From NCBI GenBank assembly GCA_026874595.1, contig CM049318.1, positions 37,471,956-37,535,955 of the forward strand: DNA of 64,000 nt, in the 5' to 3' direction. The notes under the pieces were generated by a model. It did no database searches. It worked only from the letters and a program-made list of their open reading frames with translations, and was not told the origin of the DNA. The position numbers were made by a program, and so were the translations under genes. Positions 1 to 13,800 of this stretch are shown piece after piece; position 1 is the stretch's first letter; the number at the start of each line of letters is the position of its first letter. The DNA comes from Sipunculus nudus. Lineage: Eukaryota; Annelida; Sipuncula; Golfingiida; Sipunculidae.

Positions 1-785
1 GTATTGATTTGATCACTATTGAAATTGTGAATGTTAAAAATAAAATTCAATGGATTTATAATTGATCATCATCACACTGAACAGTAGTAGAACCCTACTC
101 CTCCAACATTTACTTGAGACTGCAAATTTGTTTGTTACTTAGAATATAAATTAGAATTTAAGATGATTTGAATATAATATGAATTGTAGTAAATAAATGA
201 ATCTGTGCACTTACATTACAACAAAACCAGATTATTCATTTATTCTTTCATTCAGGCCACCTTTTATCACAATCTTTTAAATTAGTCAAGAAAAAAAACA
301 TCCTTTTGAATCTGTCCCTTATTCCATTTCCAAACCTAAATCAGTGCTGTTTCTTAAATACACAGGTTTACCAAAGAATGGATCACTGAGTGACTAATAT
401 AATGTTGAAACAAACAAAGTCGAAACATAACTCTTCAAAACAACCAGATAGAGCAGGGTGTGCACAAGGATGACAATATACTGATGGATATATAAGTATT
501 TTCCATACAGGATTCTACTTAACTGCTAACAAACCAATAAACAAACCCACAAATTAACAAATAAGTGTGTAAAAACAACATCCTTGGCATAGGTGACAAA
601 ATAACCCAGATGGAACAGGGCATACAGAAGGATAAATTTATGATTGTTTTCAACACAGGATTTTACACAACTGTTAATCCGTAATTCCCATAAGTGTTCA
701 CAGAATTTGTGTTCACCATTTCTATGATGTTTTATATATAAAACCAGATTAATTATTTTTTCTTGCTCATATTTCTCTTTTATAG
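1..785. other. Non-coding; diverged direct duplication
   Basis: I see no coding sequence. Two related blocks of about 90 nt, near 445-530 and 607-690, share an ACCAGAT..CAGGG..ACA.AAGGAT core and a CAGGATT.TAC end, so they look like an old direct duplication with a period of about 165 nt. If the exon at 786 is real, this stretch is its upstream intron. Confidence 0.4.
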
Positions 786-953
786 AACCACCTCCATAGA
801 GAAGAGACTGGGGTTGCGGAGCCTGAATCTCCATGGCAACGGCAGTCTCAGGAGGAGGAAGATCAAACTGCATCAAGCCAACCGCTATCTGTAGCTCAGT
901 TACAACGTTTAGGACTTCCAGAGGGGACTGATATGCAAAACTCCCATGTATAG
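786..953 (+). CDS. Probable terminal coding exon of a gene entering from the left
   Basis: A pyrimidine-rich tract ending in TTTTATAG precedes position 786, and the frame starting AAC CAC CTC stays open for 55 codons to a TAG at 951-953. The encoded tail is hydrophilic and rich in Gln, Glu and Ser, with a segment reading SVAQLQRLGLPEGTD near its end that looks like selected protein rather than noise. No family is recognised. The rest of the gene would lie left of the window or in a distant upstream exon. A second frame is open for about 36 codons, so the frame choice rests on composition. The opposite-strand open frame over the same bases is taken as a shadow. Confidence 0.45.
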   Translation, partial: NHLHREETGVAEPESPWQRQSQEEEDQTASSQPLSVAQLQRLGLPEGTDMQNSHV

Positions 954-3124
954 CAATAGTCTTTCTTCAGGCTGTTCTTAGGGGGTTTTCATGTCTTATT
1001 ACGGGGGCACATAATGTAAAATTTAGAATCTCTAGTACTCAATATTCTACACTTTCTATCCTCACACTCAGTGAGTAACAAATTTCCAAATATTGAGTAC
1101 TGAGCACTGAGCACTAATGTATAAGCTGGTAATGGTATGTGATATGTAAATACAGGGTGGTTACTATGGATATTTTAAGGTTAACTGGACAGTTGAAGAA
1201 TACTACTCAGTCTGGTGAGAATGTCTCAATCACACTGGATGTCTTAAGGTATCATTACTGTTTGAAACCCCTATATCTAAATTCAATCCAAAAGTGGTTA
1301 ATATTTATATTAGAACCCATAATGTATACATTATTTTAAACCTTGTACAGTGATCTTTCTGAGAGTATTCATATTTTTGAATTTTTCACTCATTATCCAT
1401 GATTTGTAACATAAATAATCTGCTTCTTAATGAACTAATATTAAACTACATGATATTATCTCAAAAACGTTTTTTTTTTTTTTCCTCTATCATGATTTTA
1501 TCTACCCTTGAACTGAAATTTTAATTTTTTATTCAATTTATTGAACTAAAATTTAAAATAATGTATACTTTATGGGGTCTAATAGGAATTTAAAGCACTT
1601 CTGAATTGAATTTACATACAGGAACAGTAATGATACCTTAACAACAAGTTATGACACCTGGCCATGGATCTATCCTTTAATTATATAAAAAAAAGAAACA
1701 TTTGTGAAGTGGATCATCATCATATCACTAATACATCCAGTGTTAACAGTGGGGAAAACATTTTGTGATTTTTCATATTTGTCTGAGGTGTATATGTGAA
1801 CTTGATAAAATAAATACAAAATGCCTTGAAATGCAAACGTATAGCATACTGTGTATGCAAGCACTGGAAATCATAGTTTAAGTGTATTTCAGGTTTTAAT
1901 TCTTAAAACACATATAGAAATACAATGAATAGTTTGTACATATTACATATTCTACAAGCAGCAAATGAGCATTTTTGTTCAGAGGTCAAGGTCATTATCA
2001 TATATGAATCAGAGGTCAAGGTGACTATCCTATACAGGTCAAAATCACCATCTGACATGTTATATGGTGCATATCAAGTCACAGGTATAGATGGACATGT
2101 AAAACGTAAAATTTCGCAGTTATTTTCCTGCTCTGATCAATATGTCAAAATTTTGTTTTTAATTTGTATACCAGAACTTTTTAAGAATATGTTTTACATT
2201 GCTTAGAGTTCATTTTTTAGTGAAAAAGTTATACCTTTATTATACATGGCCCAGTTTGATGAAAAAACAATGTTTTAGTATATATATATACTAAAAACAG
2301 GAATAAATAAGTTTTTCCTTTAAAAAAGCACAAGACCAGCTATGCCACATGATACCAGCAATTTATATATTAATTGTTAAACTCTGCAACTCTGTAAGCT
2401 GGGAATATCTCTGAACTATTGATAGAAACTAGTATAAACAGCTTATCAGGTGAATTCTGTATGTGAAATATGAAAAATTTATGTTAGGGGTCAGGATACT
2501 CCTATTGAGGCCACACAACAAAGCCAATGTAAAAGAATTAAGAAAACTGTCATAAACAATTTATCAGGGATTCAGAATCCAGTCCCTTGCCACTTTCTTA
2601 ACTTTTTTATTTTTTTTAGAGAACCAAAGTCTGTTATTACTGGATTCTCTTGGTTGATTATCCAGGGTTTATAAGATATCACTTAAAATTTTTATTTGAA
2701 AAATGTTACAGTTCAGTTACAAGCATGAAAGAATAATATTGCCACAGAAAATTTTTTGGATATTGTCATTTAGGTTAATATGGTCAAGATATGGCTTGCT
2801 TTCATGTGATTAAAATAGCATCTCTTTTTTGTTCATTTTAAAAGTATCAGTACATGTACATTTTAACAGAACACTGTGCTAGATTGACAGTGGTTATACG
2901 GTATCAGTAAATCAGAATCTGTATCAGAATCAGTAAATGAGGGGGATTATGCCTGAGATGTTACCAATTAAGGTTAGACTGATATTCTGTCATCTGAGAC
3001 CCTTTTCTGATTTTGTAACTTATGTCTTTGATCTCATAAGTGTTGGGTCATATGAAACATATATTGAATACATAATCATAGGCTGAAGTTTGTGCCCAAT
3101 AATTTGTTTTGATGGGACAGAAAG
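954..3124. other. AT-rich stretch without recognisable genes
   Basis: No exon-like open frame with splice signals was found on either strand. It may contain the 3' UTR of the exon ending at 953; an AATAAA hexamer lies near 1809. A short (TA)n palindrome occurs near 2278-2291. Confidence 0.4.
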
Positions 3125-6100
3125 TTTTTTAGCTCAGCTGACTATAAGTCATCTGAGCTATAGTCGTGGTCCATTGTCCGTCCGTCCGTCTGTCTGGAAG
3201 TCCGTCCGTAAGACTGGCACGTTTTGACACCGTTCGACCTACGAATCTGAAATTCGGCATACAGTTAGATGTCCCCAAAATCTCCTACCATGCCAAAAAT
3301 TGGGTCAATATGATTTCGTTCCTTCGAGATATTAAGGAAAAACCTCAATTTTTTATTAGAAATCTATTTTCACACTTCAGGACTGCCTAATATCAAAACC
3401 ACACATCTTGTTTTCTTCATTTTTACCATAAATATTCCTCTATATGGTTCCTATGTACATGCCAGAAATTAAGTCAGTATTATTTAATTTAAATAAGTTA
3501 TGGGCCCAAATATAATGGACTTTGTAAAAAAATGAGGAAAGATATTTTGTCTCTTAAGACCAAAAGTGTTAAAGGTAGGAATTTTTTTTTCAGTAATACT
3601 ACTTTAAATAATCAAAATTGAATTGTATACCAAAAATTAGATCAAAATCTGTTAAATTTTTTTAAATATTGGCAAAAATATAAAATTGGTACCTTAAATT
3701 TTGCCCAAGTTTGACCATGGCATGTTTTTTTCCTGTAACTGCTGTGGATTTAATTTTCAAAGCATGTTTTTGTTACCATTTCAACTGTTAAAACAAAAAA
3801 TTTGAAACCAGTTGATCAAAAACTGTAGATTTTATTCAAGTTTTAAAGCACCATGTCATTTATTGTTTACACCAAGCTAGTGTTATGCAGTTTACTAGAG
3901 CTCAGCTCCCCAGCTTCAGCTCTAAGTTCCTTAAATTTTGCATACAGTTAATTCTCCCCCAAATCCTCTACCATACTAAAAGTTTGGTCACTAGGACTGC
4001 ATTCCTTCGAGATATTAAGAAAAAACTTCATTTTTCCATTAAAACCCCATTGTTACACTTTAAGATTGCCTAATATCAAAACCACTGATCTGACTTTGAT
4101 AATATATAATATACATATTTTTCTATACATTCGCTATGCATATGCCAGAAATGATGTCAGTATCGTGTAATTGTTTTAAGTTCTAGGCCCAACCATAATG
4201 CACTTTGTAAAAAATCAAGAAATATATTTACTCTCTTAACATGAAAATTGCTGAAGGTAGACATTTTTTTGCCAGGGATATAACATCATTTAATCAAGAT
4301 TCAATTGTATTCCCAAAATTAGTTCTGAATTTTTCAAATTTTATAAGTTATTAGCATAAATATAAAATCAGTACCTTAAATTTTGCCCAACTTTGGCCAT
4401 GGCATGTTTTTTCCCTGTAAGCACTGTTGATTTAATTTTCATATCTTGCACTGTTAAGGATTTAAGCTTCTAAATTCTGAAGTTATAAAAGGAATTGGTC
4501 AAAAACTAGCTTTTATGAAAGTTTTTATGAGACCATATCACACCTTGGCTGTACTGAAGCCCCTCTTTTATGTCCCCACATTGACCTTTCAGGCCAATTA
4601 TGCATGCTTGAAGCGAGGCACTCTGCAGCCAGCCAGCTCTTGGGTGGCTTCAACTGGATCTAACTGTCCAACCCCCTCCACTAGTATTTGTTTAGGCCAT
4701 AAACATAACAATAAACTTTTTTTTTTAATATTTGGTTTATGATAAGAACTTAAAAAAATAAATGGAAAAGGAATTTATAGTTAATGAGTTACAGGGGATT
4801 ACCTTGCAATTACTGATCATTTATGGATCTTCCATGGATGGCCAAAATTGTATTTCAAATAACACCATGCAGTCACCATTGGGTATTTTTCATTTCAACC
4901 ATAAAAATGAAAAATAAATAATTAAAATAAATTGTTGTTTACTATTGGGGATTATATGAAGCAAGATAATGATAGACAAGGATGCAGTTGATTATATTAA
5001 ATTAATCTAAATTTCCAGGTCTTTTCCAGGTCTTTAACTTGTTGGTTTATATTTATTACAAAATTAAAATAATAAATATGTCAAAAATTTAAAATATTAC
5101 TCAGACAAGTGTTCGTTAAAGATTTTAATTTGTTTGACTTATAAGTCATGGTTGTATCAGTTGTTACATGAGACTGGCTAAATAATCAAAATTTATATTG
5201 CTGGTTCTTTATTTCAGTTCATAAAATTAAACATTCCCAACTCCAGTTTGCTCCTGGTATGGTATATTGGGTGTTTTGATCCTTGGATTAATTTTAACAC
5301 ATGTATTAGTTTTATAGCTGAGAATACTTTTCTTTTTTTCCTGATACCATTTAAAAAAATATAAATATTCAAATTTTTCCTGTTATTGCTGTGGATATAA
5401 TTTTCACAGCATGTACACATTAACATTTCATCTGTTAAAATCTGAAATTTGAAACCAATTGATCAAAAACTGGTGATTTTATTCAAGTTTCCAGGTACCA
5501 TGTCTTCATTGTTTGCATCAGATAAGTATAAATGCAGTGTACTGGGCAGTTACATAACACCTTCAGGTCTGACCTACTGCCACTGTGAGTGTCTGGGTCA
5601 GGCTGGGTCAGGCAGTAACTACCAGAGAGCCTCTCTTTCTCTCTCTCTCTTGCAGTCTAGGTCTCTCTTTCTCTCTCTTTCTCTCCTCTGCTTTTTCTCT
5701 TTCTTTCTCCATCTTTCTTTCTCTCTTTCTCTCTCTCTCTCTCCCTAATTGCCTCCCTTGCTACCTCCATCCCATTCTGTTGACAGGTACTATAAACTAG
5801 ATACATTAGCTATAAATGTTGATGCAATTTAGAAATGTGAATCAACTGAAATATTCACAATCACATGTATGTTATACTGTAAATTTATAGTAACATTCGG
5901 AAACTTGGATTAAAATTATGTAATGGAAAAAAGGAATAAATGCAAATATTGTTAATTTTTTCTTGGCTCAGTAGAATGGGGAAAAAAATATTGCTTTGTT
6001 TCTCCATCTTTCTTTCTGTTTTAAATATTTAATGTTCATGAATAAACTTTTTTTTTATAAGCACTGTTGAATTAAATTTCATATCCTGTATGTATATGCA

Positions 6101-7110
6101 AGGGTGTTGTAACTCTCACCATCCCCTTCTTCATCCCACTGAGGCTTTGCTCCTTGGCACTGTGAACAATAGTTCTATGGCTATAGCATAAAATTTAATA
6201 ATTAAAGAAAATATCTACAGAGAGACAGAGGCATTGTAACTCTGATCATAACACAACACCCCTCCCCCCCCCCCCCCTATCAAGTCATTGCACCTGTGGA
6301 ATGAGGACGTTATGGCAACTGTATACATATCATAAAATTGATAAAAAAAAGGTTTACCAAATAAATTGGATCTCATCAGACAAATGTGTAAACTGTTGAA
6401 CTGTCAACAGCTTATCAAAAAGGTAACCAATGGAAAGGCATGGTCAGGTCTCAAATTCTATTTGCAACATTTTCTTATAAACCAACCATGGCCCAGATTA
6501 CCTCTTCCTCTCAAACATTATCTACATTTCATCATATTTTTAAGATTTTAACCTTCCAGGTGGTTCAGTAATGTTGACCATTTGTCCATAGGTACCTATG
6601 TACATGCCAGAAATTATGTCAATATTGTGTAATATGTAGACATGAGGGGCATCAAAATAATGCACCTTGTCAAGACCGATCTTGTCAAGATATTATGTCA
6701 TACAGTCACAAATTCATAAATCCCCTCATCAGTATAGTTAATCATAACCTTTCATCTGTCAAATTGAACTCTTGCAGTTTTCCATACACTATAGATCCTT
6801 CAACAAATAGCCTTATCATCATTATACCACTGCTTAGCATACTGTCATTGCATTCATATTTGCTCAAATAAATTGCTTTTTTCGACCCCTCCCAAATAAA
6901 TAAAAAATAAACCACTATATTTTACTCCATATTAATCCATCAGTCAGGTTATTTCATATATCATTTACTCACATATTACATTATATTCCTTTATAAAACC
7001 GAACATGACCATGATATTCTAAGCTTTATCTACTCAATATAGTATCACAATGGTGATACATTTATAGTCCAATCAGGATCAGCTGAGCGCCGTGACCCAT
7101 GGGTCCCTTG
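3125..7110 (+). mobile_element. Composite hairpin-ended non-autonomous element (pearl/HINE-like)
   Basis: The left end carries six T residues and a near-perfect hairpin at 3131-3159 (13-nt arms, one mismatch, ATA loop), followed by CCGT/GTCT microsatellite at 3175-3210. The right end, 7087-7110, contains GTGACCCATGGGTC. Both ends recur in inverted orientation at 51798-53364, which defines the family. The interior holds diverged repeats: blocks with CCAGAAATTAAGTCAGTATT-like text recur near 3464, 4146 and 6608, and a block with GAAACCAGTTGATCAAAAAC-like text recurs near 3807 and 5451. Short open frames here encode nothing recognisable. Terminal hairpin, adjacent microsatellite and repeated core resemble molluscan pearl elements (helentron-related); that assignment is inference, and it may be several nested insertions. 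Confidence 0.6.
5634..5747. repeat. CT-rich simple repeat
   Basis: An imperfect (CT)n/(CTTT)n tract within the composite element. It creates open frames of Ser and Leu that are not genes. Confidence 0.85.
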
Positions 7111-10100
7111 TTTTCTGATTTGATTTAAGTTAAGGTGCAATACCTACATTAATTAAAAGAGTATATGACTGCAAATATGTTTCCAAACATGTGTTGGGAA
7201 GAAAATGGTGGAGTTGGAAAGGGCATCATTAATCCATATCTCCTCCCCCCCCCCCCCCCCCCCCCCAAATAAGTTTTTCAGCCTAGGTTTTATGTTCAGT
7301 GTAGTGTGAAGAATCTCAGAAAGGAGGGAAACTTATTCTCAATGCAACTTTTGTATGCATAATGAATACAAATACTCAGTTAAGCTGTTAATTCATGTAA
7401 AAGTGGGCATTATGTTGCATTTTAGCATCAATCAAATTTATTTATCAGTCTTATCCCTGACCTGTCTTGGTTACCAGGGATTAAGTCTTGGCTACCTAGG
7501 CTTGAATGTGGAAGATGTGTTTTATTTTGATCTTGAATGGATATGGATATTGTTTTACTTCATTCAAATCAAATCTAATCATAAGTTGAATTTCTATGTG
7601 ATTTTAGTTATCATTTGCAGAGATGGACCCTCATGGACTTTTAAGTGTTCTATTTGGAAGCAGCTGAAATCAGGAGTATATTGTCATATCATGATTAGGT
7701 TATACATGCATTTTACTTTTAATATATCTTGTTGTATATCTACAGGAGACATTTTAGAGTGAAAAAGGTTTTTCTTCCTAATTATGGTACCAATTGAAGT
7801 ACCAATTGAATCATCTACACACCGCACCTTTGTGTATCATAGGTTCACTGTCCAATCAGATATTGAGCTCAACTCTTGTTGTCCAATCAAATCTTCAGCT
7901 CAAATCCTCAGGAGCAGGTCAGACAGTACTTGTTCCAAAACACCCTCAGCCAACAGGCACAAGTATTGAGACGCCCCCAAAATGATACAATAATGTAAAT
8001 ATTTGTTTATAGGTTTGACCAAAGTATTATCTATGTCACTATTTGGTTTGAATGTGAAGTTTTATTTCTTACTTTTTGAGTGCAAGGGTGAGATTATTAG
8101 ATGACGAGGTGGCCAGGTCTTGTGACTAGTCGAGATTAAGTTTACGGATGAGCAGACGACAGTTTGGCGTTATGAAATGGGACTACTAGTCCTATTCATA
8201 TAATTGTACCAATCGTACCTTCCAAAGTGTTCATACTGGAAGCACATGTAAGAAACAGTGATTATTGGAGAAATCTTAAATGGAATGAGAGATAAATATG
8301 GACATAAACATATTAGATAGATGTAGTAATTTGAAGAATTTTTATCAAAAAAAGATTATTTATAATTGACGAATCTAATGATATCATATTGGAACATTAG
8401 CTCACCATGGCAGTAGTCAGGGCTTTAGTCTTATGAAAGGCGAGTAACCTTTCAATCATGTGATATTTTCTTTTCATGCGGCAGATAACAAATTTAGATT
8501 TGTCGAACACTTACGGTATAATTTTATAGGACTAACAGTCCTATTTCAAAACAAACTGCCTGATGTTTTTTGACTGACAAGGTGGCCAACTTATGTTACT
8601 AGTCATTCCTCTGTCTGTGATACTGTACTTGTTTCCAATATCTGCGTGTGTGTATGAGTGTGTGTGTGGTTTTGGTGTGAAATGGGTTGTATCCCTCTAG
8701 ATTGTGTCATATTAGGAAATAAACAAGGAAACATGAATTCTGTATTAGTCATTCTGTTACTGGGTACCCCTGGTTCGGATGTTTTTATCTGAAGGATAAA
8801 AGACCTGTTACGTATAGAAATAAAGCATACTATTGTAGTTTACGGTGAACCATCTTGATGCAATGTATCATGCTGAGAAATTTCAAGTTTCATATTTTAG
8901 GAAATTCTTATGGTTTCGAAATTTCAATTGTGACAATTCTACCAAAATTAAGTCATTAATTTTATTTAACTATCGAATGAATAAAAATAAATTCAAACTC
9001 AAAGGAATATCGAAAAAAAAAATCCACCGGGCTACCCATGGAATAGACTATTTGTGTGACCCTGTATGACACGTTAACCCGTCTTACTATTAGTAGTTGG
9101 GACAAAACGTTCTTTTAAAATATATTCTGGTGAGTGTAAAAAGGCAATTATTGTTATATTAATTAATAGTCGTACAGTAACTTAAAGTTTTAGCAGGACT
9201 TACCTCTTTGTCTGCTAACATTCCATGAAAGAACTTTTTCATGAGAGAACTTTTTAAATGTATGCACTTTCTGAAGAATCTCTTGCAGTTCTTGGACTGT
9301 TGTGGTATGTTGACTAAATATGTAAAGCTAATAATGCCCTAGGAATGTCCAAGTAGCATCAAGTTTTATGTATGTTTTCTGGTAATTAATAATAAGTTAA
9401 GTGCTGTACAATTCGATAATTTATCATTTAGGGCTGTACACGATGGCTTGTATTATTTAATGTGAAAAAAAACAATGGCAAAATGTTAAACTGCATATTT
9501 TTCATGACAGGGAGTTCTGAAATGAAGCTTTATCTTTTAAAGTTGAATTTTCCCGTGTAATTGTGGACTTAGGAGGAAAAATATAGATGTATGGACAAAA
9601 CTTTTGAAGATTTCACGGTATGTTTTATGTAGTTCCTTTATCGACCCACGTCCGAGCTTCATGACCCAAGGATCACATCTTATGTTTTAGTTTAATTTTG
9701 CTAATTACTCATTTGAAAGAAAGTAAGGAAAAAATAATTTAAAAATGTAATTGGAAATAGTATATTAAGTGAGGAGGGAAGGTAGGTTGGTATTCACAGG
9801 TTGGAAAAACATTCGTGAAACCTGACGCTACCTTTACCAATATTTGACTTTTGAGAAAAAACATGAGTCAGCATCCAATACTGAAAGAGTGATTGGGAAA
9901 CTTTCACCAGCCCCTTCGGGGATCAAACAAACATTTATATCATTAACTGTATATTCTGGCTTGCCTCTGGTGGCCTGAACTTTTGTATTCCTTATTTTCC
10001 TACTATTTCCACTTGAAACTCTTCTGCACTGTATTTGTGGATTGAAACTATACTTATCAAGCTAATGATGTTTAAAATACTAATAGTAAAATATTTAAGA

Positions 10101-10560
10101 TAAAGTGCGTAATATAGGTAGTAAAAAATTGCAGAGTTTGATCTGTGGATGTAAAATCCCATGTACATTTACGATAATAAATATCTTTTAACGATTGATG
10201 GCTATCAAACTATTTATTAAAAAAAAAGAAATAAAATCACTTTTACTCCTTCAATGTACTAATCGTTATGATACCTTTGCATTCATTCCACCATTAGACT
10301 ATAGTATTCATTTATGTGTGTGATATACCTTTTGCACAAATTTGAGTTTTCTCTTCTCACCATCTGTATTTTCTTTTAATAATAATGAGCTTCACTATGA
10401 GTAATGTTATATTAGTGGAAATGCGGTGATTTTTAGGTCCAGCGGTGTATAATACTGAGTAACTTATATTACACATGCGTTTAGATAACTCCTGTTTGAG
10501 TGAAAATTTTGGTTTGTTGGGTTTAATAAATTTAACCAAATCCCATCTACGTCATGTACT
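7111..10560. other. Gene-free AT-rich stretch with short repeats
   Basis: No coding exon recognised. A direct repeat containing GACxAGGTGGCCA lies near 8104 and 8577, each about 20 nt before an ACTAGTC motif. Two short palindromes, GGACTACTAGTCC near 8190 and AGGACTAACAGTCCT near 8529, lie between them. Poly-C runs occur at 6264-6277 and about 7246-7266 just outside or at the edge. The remainder shows nothing I can name. Confidence 0.35.
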
Positions 10561-10566
10561 GCATGG

Positions 10567-10870
10567 TTAAAGCAGTGATTGGCATATCGATGGGCGGAGC
10601 ATGGGAATACGGATATTCATTGTAATTAAACAGAACCCCCGCTGGTGTAGTCAGTGTCTGCATAATTAGCACTGATTGACATACTGGTGGGCGGAGCTTG
10701 GCATTGCAGATATCGCTCCATCCTCCTGTTTTGAAATACGGTTTGAATAATTGGCAGTGATTGACATGTTGGTGGGGGAGCATTTCTCACTGTGGTCTCA
10801 TATGTTTTATCATATTCTGCATAATTAGAAGTGATTGACATGTGGTTTGTGGGAGCGTGGGAGTGCAGGT
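10567..10870 (+). repeat. Four diverged tandem repeats with TGATTGAC and GC-box motifs
   Basis: Units begin near 10567, 10666, 10751 and 10825, with spacings of 99, 85 and 74 nt. Each starts TTxxxxAGTGATTGxCAT, and the better preserved ones continue to GGTGGGCGGAGC. TGATTGAC resembles PBX/MEIS-type sites and GGGCGG a GC box, but no adjacent gene start was found, so a promoter role is only a possibility. Confidence 0.6.
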
Positions 10871-13800
10871 ATCCAGGTATATTAATAAGTATTGATAATG
10901 CACTTGCTCAACTTGTAGATATTTATATATATAGTGATGACTCAGACACTAGCTGGAGTACACGTGAAGGAATTAATTTTTTTGCTTTGGTTTAACACCC
11001 TGTTTTGTTTTGCACAACATTTGCATTTGTGTTTTTTATATTTTCAAAATCAAAGAAAAAGAGCCTACGGCATGCCTATGCAAATGAGATGTAAATGATA
11101 TTATAATGTACATTCTTATACTGTACATAATATTTATGATGCAGGGGTGTGTCTAATGCAATGCTTATATAAATAAAATGTTCTTGCTGTTGTTATTATT
11201 ATTCTCCTGTAGAGTAGCACAAGAGCCTATGTATCACTATTCATGAGACCAACCAATAAAATCTGTGGACAGTTCATTTGCTTTGGTGTGAATATGTGGT
11301 AATTGTGCAAGTCGCACTCCACCAGATGTCGCTATACGCAAAAGGGTAGACGCGCAGCGCAGGAGTTCCTTGATGGATATCGTGTGGGTCTGTTCACATT
11401 TACTATAATGATTCTACAAATTGTCTGAAATTGTGAGCTATTTGGGCAAGTTGTCTAACAAAGCATGAAACCAGAGGAAAATCCTTGGTATCTTATCAGG
11501 AAAGGCGATTGGGGTATATTTTTAAGGTGTAATATTTGGCTCAAGTAAAATTAAGTCCAGATAAAAATTCATGAAGTCATAACGCGGTCTGATATTCACT
11601 GTCTGAAAGCAGCAGCGTTTAACATTATTTTATATGCCTATGGGGAAAACAGCCTTCCCCATAACGCCAATTTCTTTCCAGTAAAATTCCGAACCATAAA
11701 AATACCATAATCCTACTAGTTTTACCACATAAGGACTCCTGCCGTATAGGTTACTCAACTAGTCAAAATACTCTATGAGAACCTACAAAAATACATTAAA
11801 CTGAGAACTGAAGGGTTCTCTTTAAATATTGCAAGAGTATTAATAAATCAAACTAAAGTCTAAAGATTAGGTATTATGTATAGTTTTTTTTTGTAGGGCG
11901 TTCTTCTACGTTGCATATACAGTACGTGCGTAATATTTTACTTTAAAGAAAGTAAGGACCCTTGTTACACAAGTTATAGTGTAATTCATGCCCCCCCCCC
12001 CCCACACACACACCCACCCAAAAGTGATACATCCTATATCCTAGTGCTCCGGAATGCTTTGTATGCCTTTGGACTTGCCTCTTTTGAATAAATAGTCCTG
12101 AAATGTAATTTTTATGTCACTCTATATATAGGCGTTTAATGTACGATATCTTAGTAACTCCATTATTGTATGTATAAAGGTAATTAAATACTTTCTATCA
12201 TAAGTGTAAGAAAGTACATGTGCGCGTGTGTTGCGGAGGGGAAACCGAATGAAATGTGTAGCGCAAATACGTTAAAAAATTATCAGCGTGCATTGGTATA
12301 AAAAAATTCATAAAATTATAATTGTATGAAAAAAGGACGATATAATGTTTCCAAGAATATTACTTAGACGTTTTAACAGGTGGTCAATAATGCTCAACGG
12401 AATCAACATGCCACCTTATTCAATTAAATATTTTGCACAGTGGCCTAATCTGAGCTTATGAAGGAGAGAGTATATCTGCCTATTAAATTTGAACATCCTA
12501 GACCTTGTGGTTACAATTTGTGCCCTGCTAAGTATCACACGTAGTATTATATGTAGTCTCTCATTCTGAACCAGAGACCTATTGGTCTTCCATTGACAAA
12601 AATATAAATGTGCATGATCGCAAATATTAAATAATACAGTTAAACAGAAAATCCATTTGCATGGCATTGATACTATTTTGGCTCTTAAAAGGTCAACATG
12701 AGTTGTGCCTTGTGTACTTTATATACTCGTATACACGTCGCATGATCCGTACCATATAACAAACAATACATATTATTAGCAAACATACAGCTGTAACAGA
12801 AATACCACTTCTTTTATTTAATATCGGTATTCTCTCATTTAATTTCGGTATTCTACTAAATTTAAGTACTAGTCAACAGTCATCGGAGTATTTATAGTCT
12901 CTAACATGAATGTGATTGGGGCAAAATTTATTTTGAAACTAAGTCAACATAACTGGCACCACCTGCAGCTTACGTTGAAATACCACCTATAGGACCAGTG
13001 TCTGTAAAATCTTGCGCTCATAGCCCAAGCAGGTCCTGAGGTACTGAGCAGTAGTCATAACGATATATTCCTACAATTGAGATCATTATATTTACGATCA
13101 GCAAATTTCTGTAAGACAAAATATTTTTTCATAAGTAAAGAAAATTCATGGAATTAACGGCTCCGCGTATTGATGATATGCATGCAATGTTAAGGTTTCA
13201 TTTATGTGTCCAGCAGCGCTCTGAGACAGTTGACAGACTGTTTTTCTTCAAACATTGCATCAAAATAAAGAGTTAAGCGAGCAGGGTAAACATTTTTCTT
13301 ATGATATTCGTTTGATATCCGTTCAGATTTCCGTTTGATAGAAAGAAGGGGGGGGGGGGGGGGGGGGATAACACGAATATAAAATGTAGATGGGGCCATA
13401 ATAGTGACAAATCTTACCATGTATTATTTTTGCGATATATAAATGTCGTGACCACGAAAAGTAATATTTTTGGAAAAAATGGTTAACATTGGATTATAAT
13501 TTTTTTATTTGTTAAAAGGTAGATATGTAAAACCAATCACGGGTATGGGAGGATGCTTTTCATTAGGCATGCTTTACCTGCTTCATGACTGAACCCATGG
13601 AATTCGAAAAGGACTAGTTGCGAGCTCTTCATGCGGCGGAAAAACATCACAGTCGACTCGGATCTCCTTCCTTAATAAACTAAATGACACAATCTCAAAA
13701 CCGTTTCTTTTTGTTTTTCCTCTACCGTATTTCTTTCATTTCAAAACTTTAAATTTTTACTGAATCTAAATTGAAAAATTCAATTTTAAGTTAGAAAGAA

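Noticed and set aside
526-876. Minus-strand open frame of 116 codons
   Set aside because: Overlaps the better-supported plus-strand terminal exon in its N-terminal third and becomes AT-rich low-quality sequence after that.
13580-13670. Cluster of common restriction sites (NcoI, EcoRI, SpeI, SacI, SalI) resembling a vector polylinker
   Set aside because: Sites are widely spaced and no vector backbone or known promoter follows; it fits ordinary genomic DNA.
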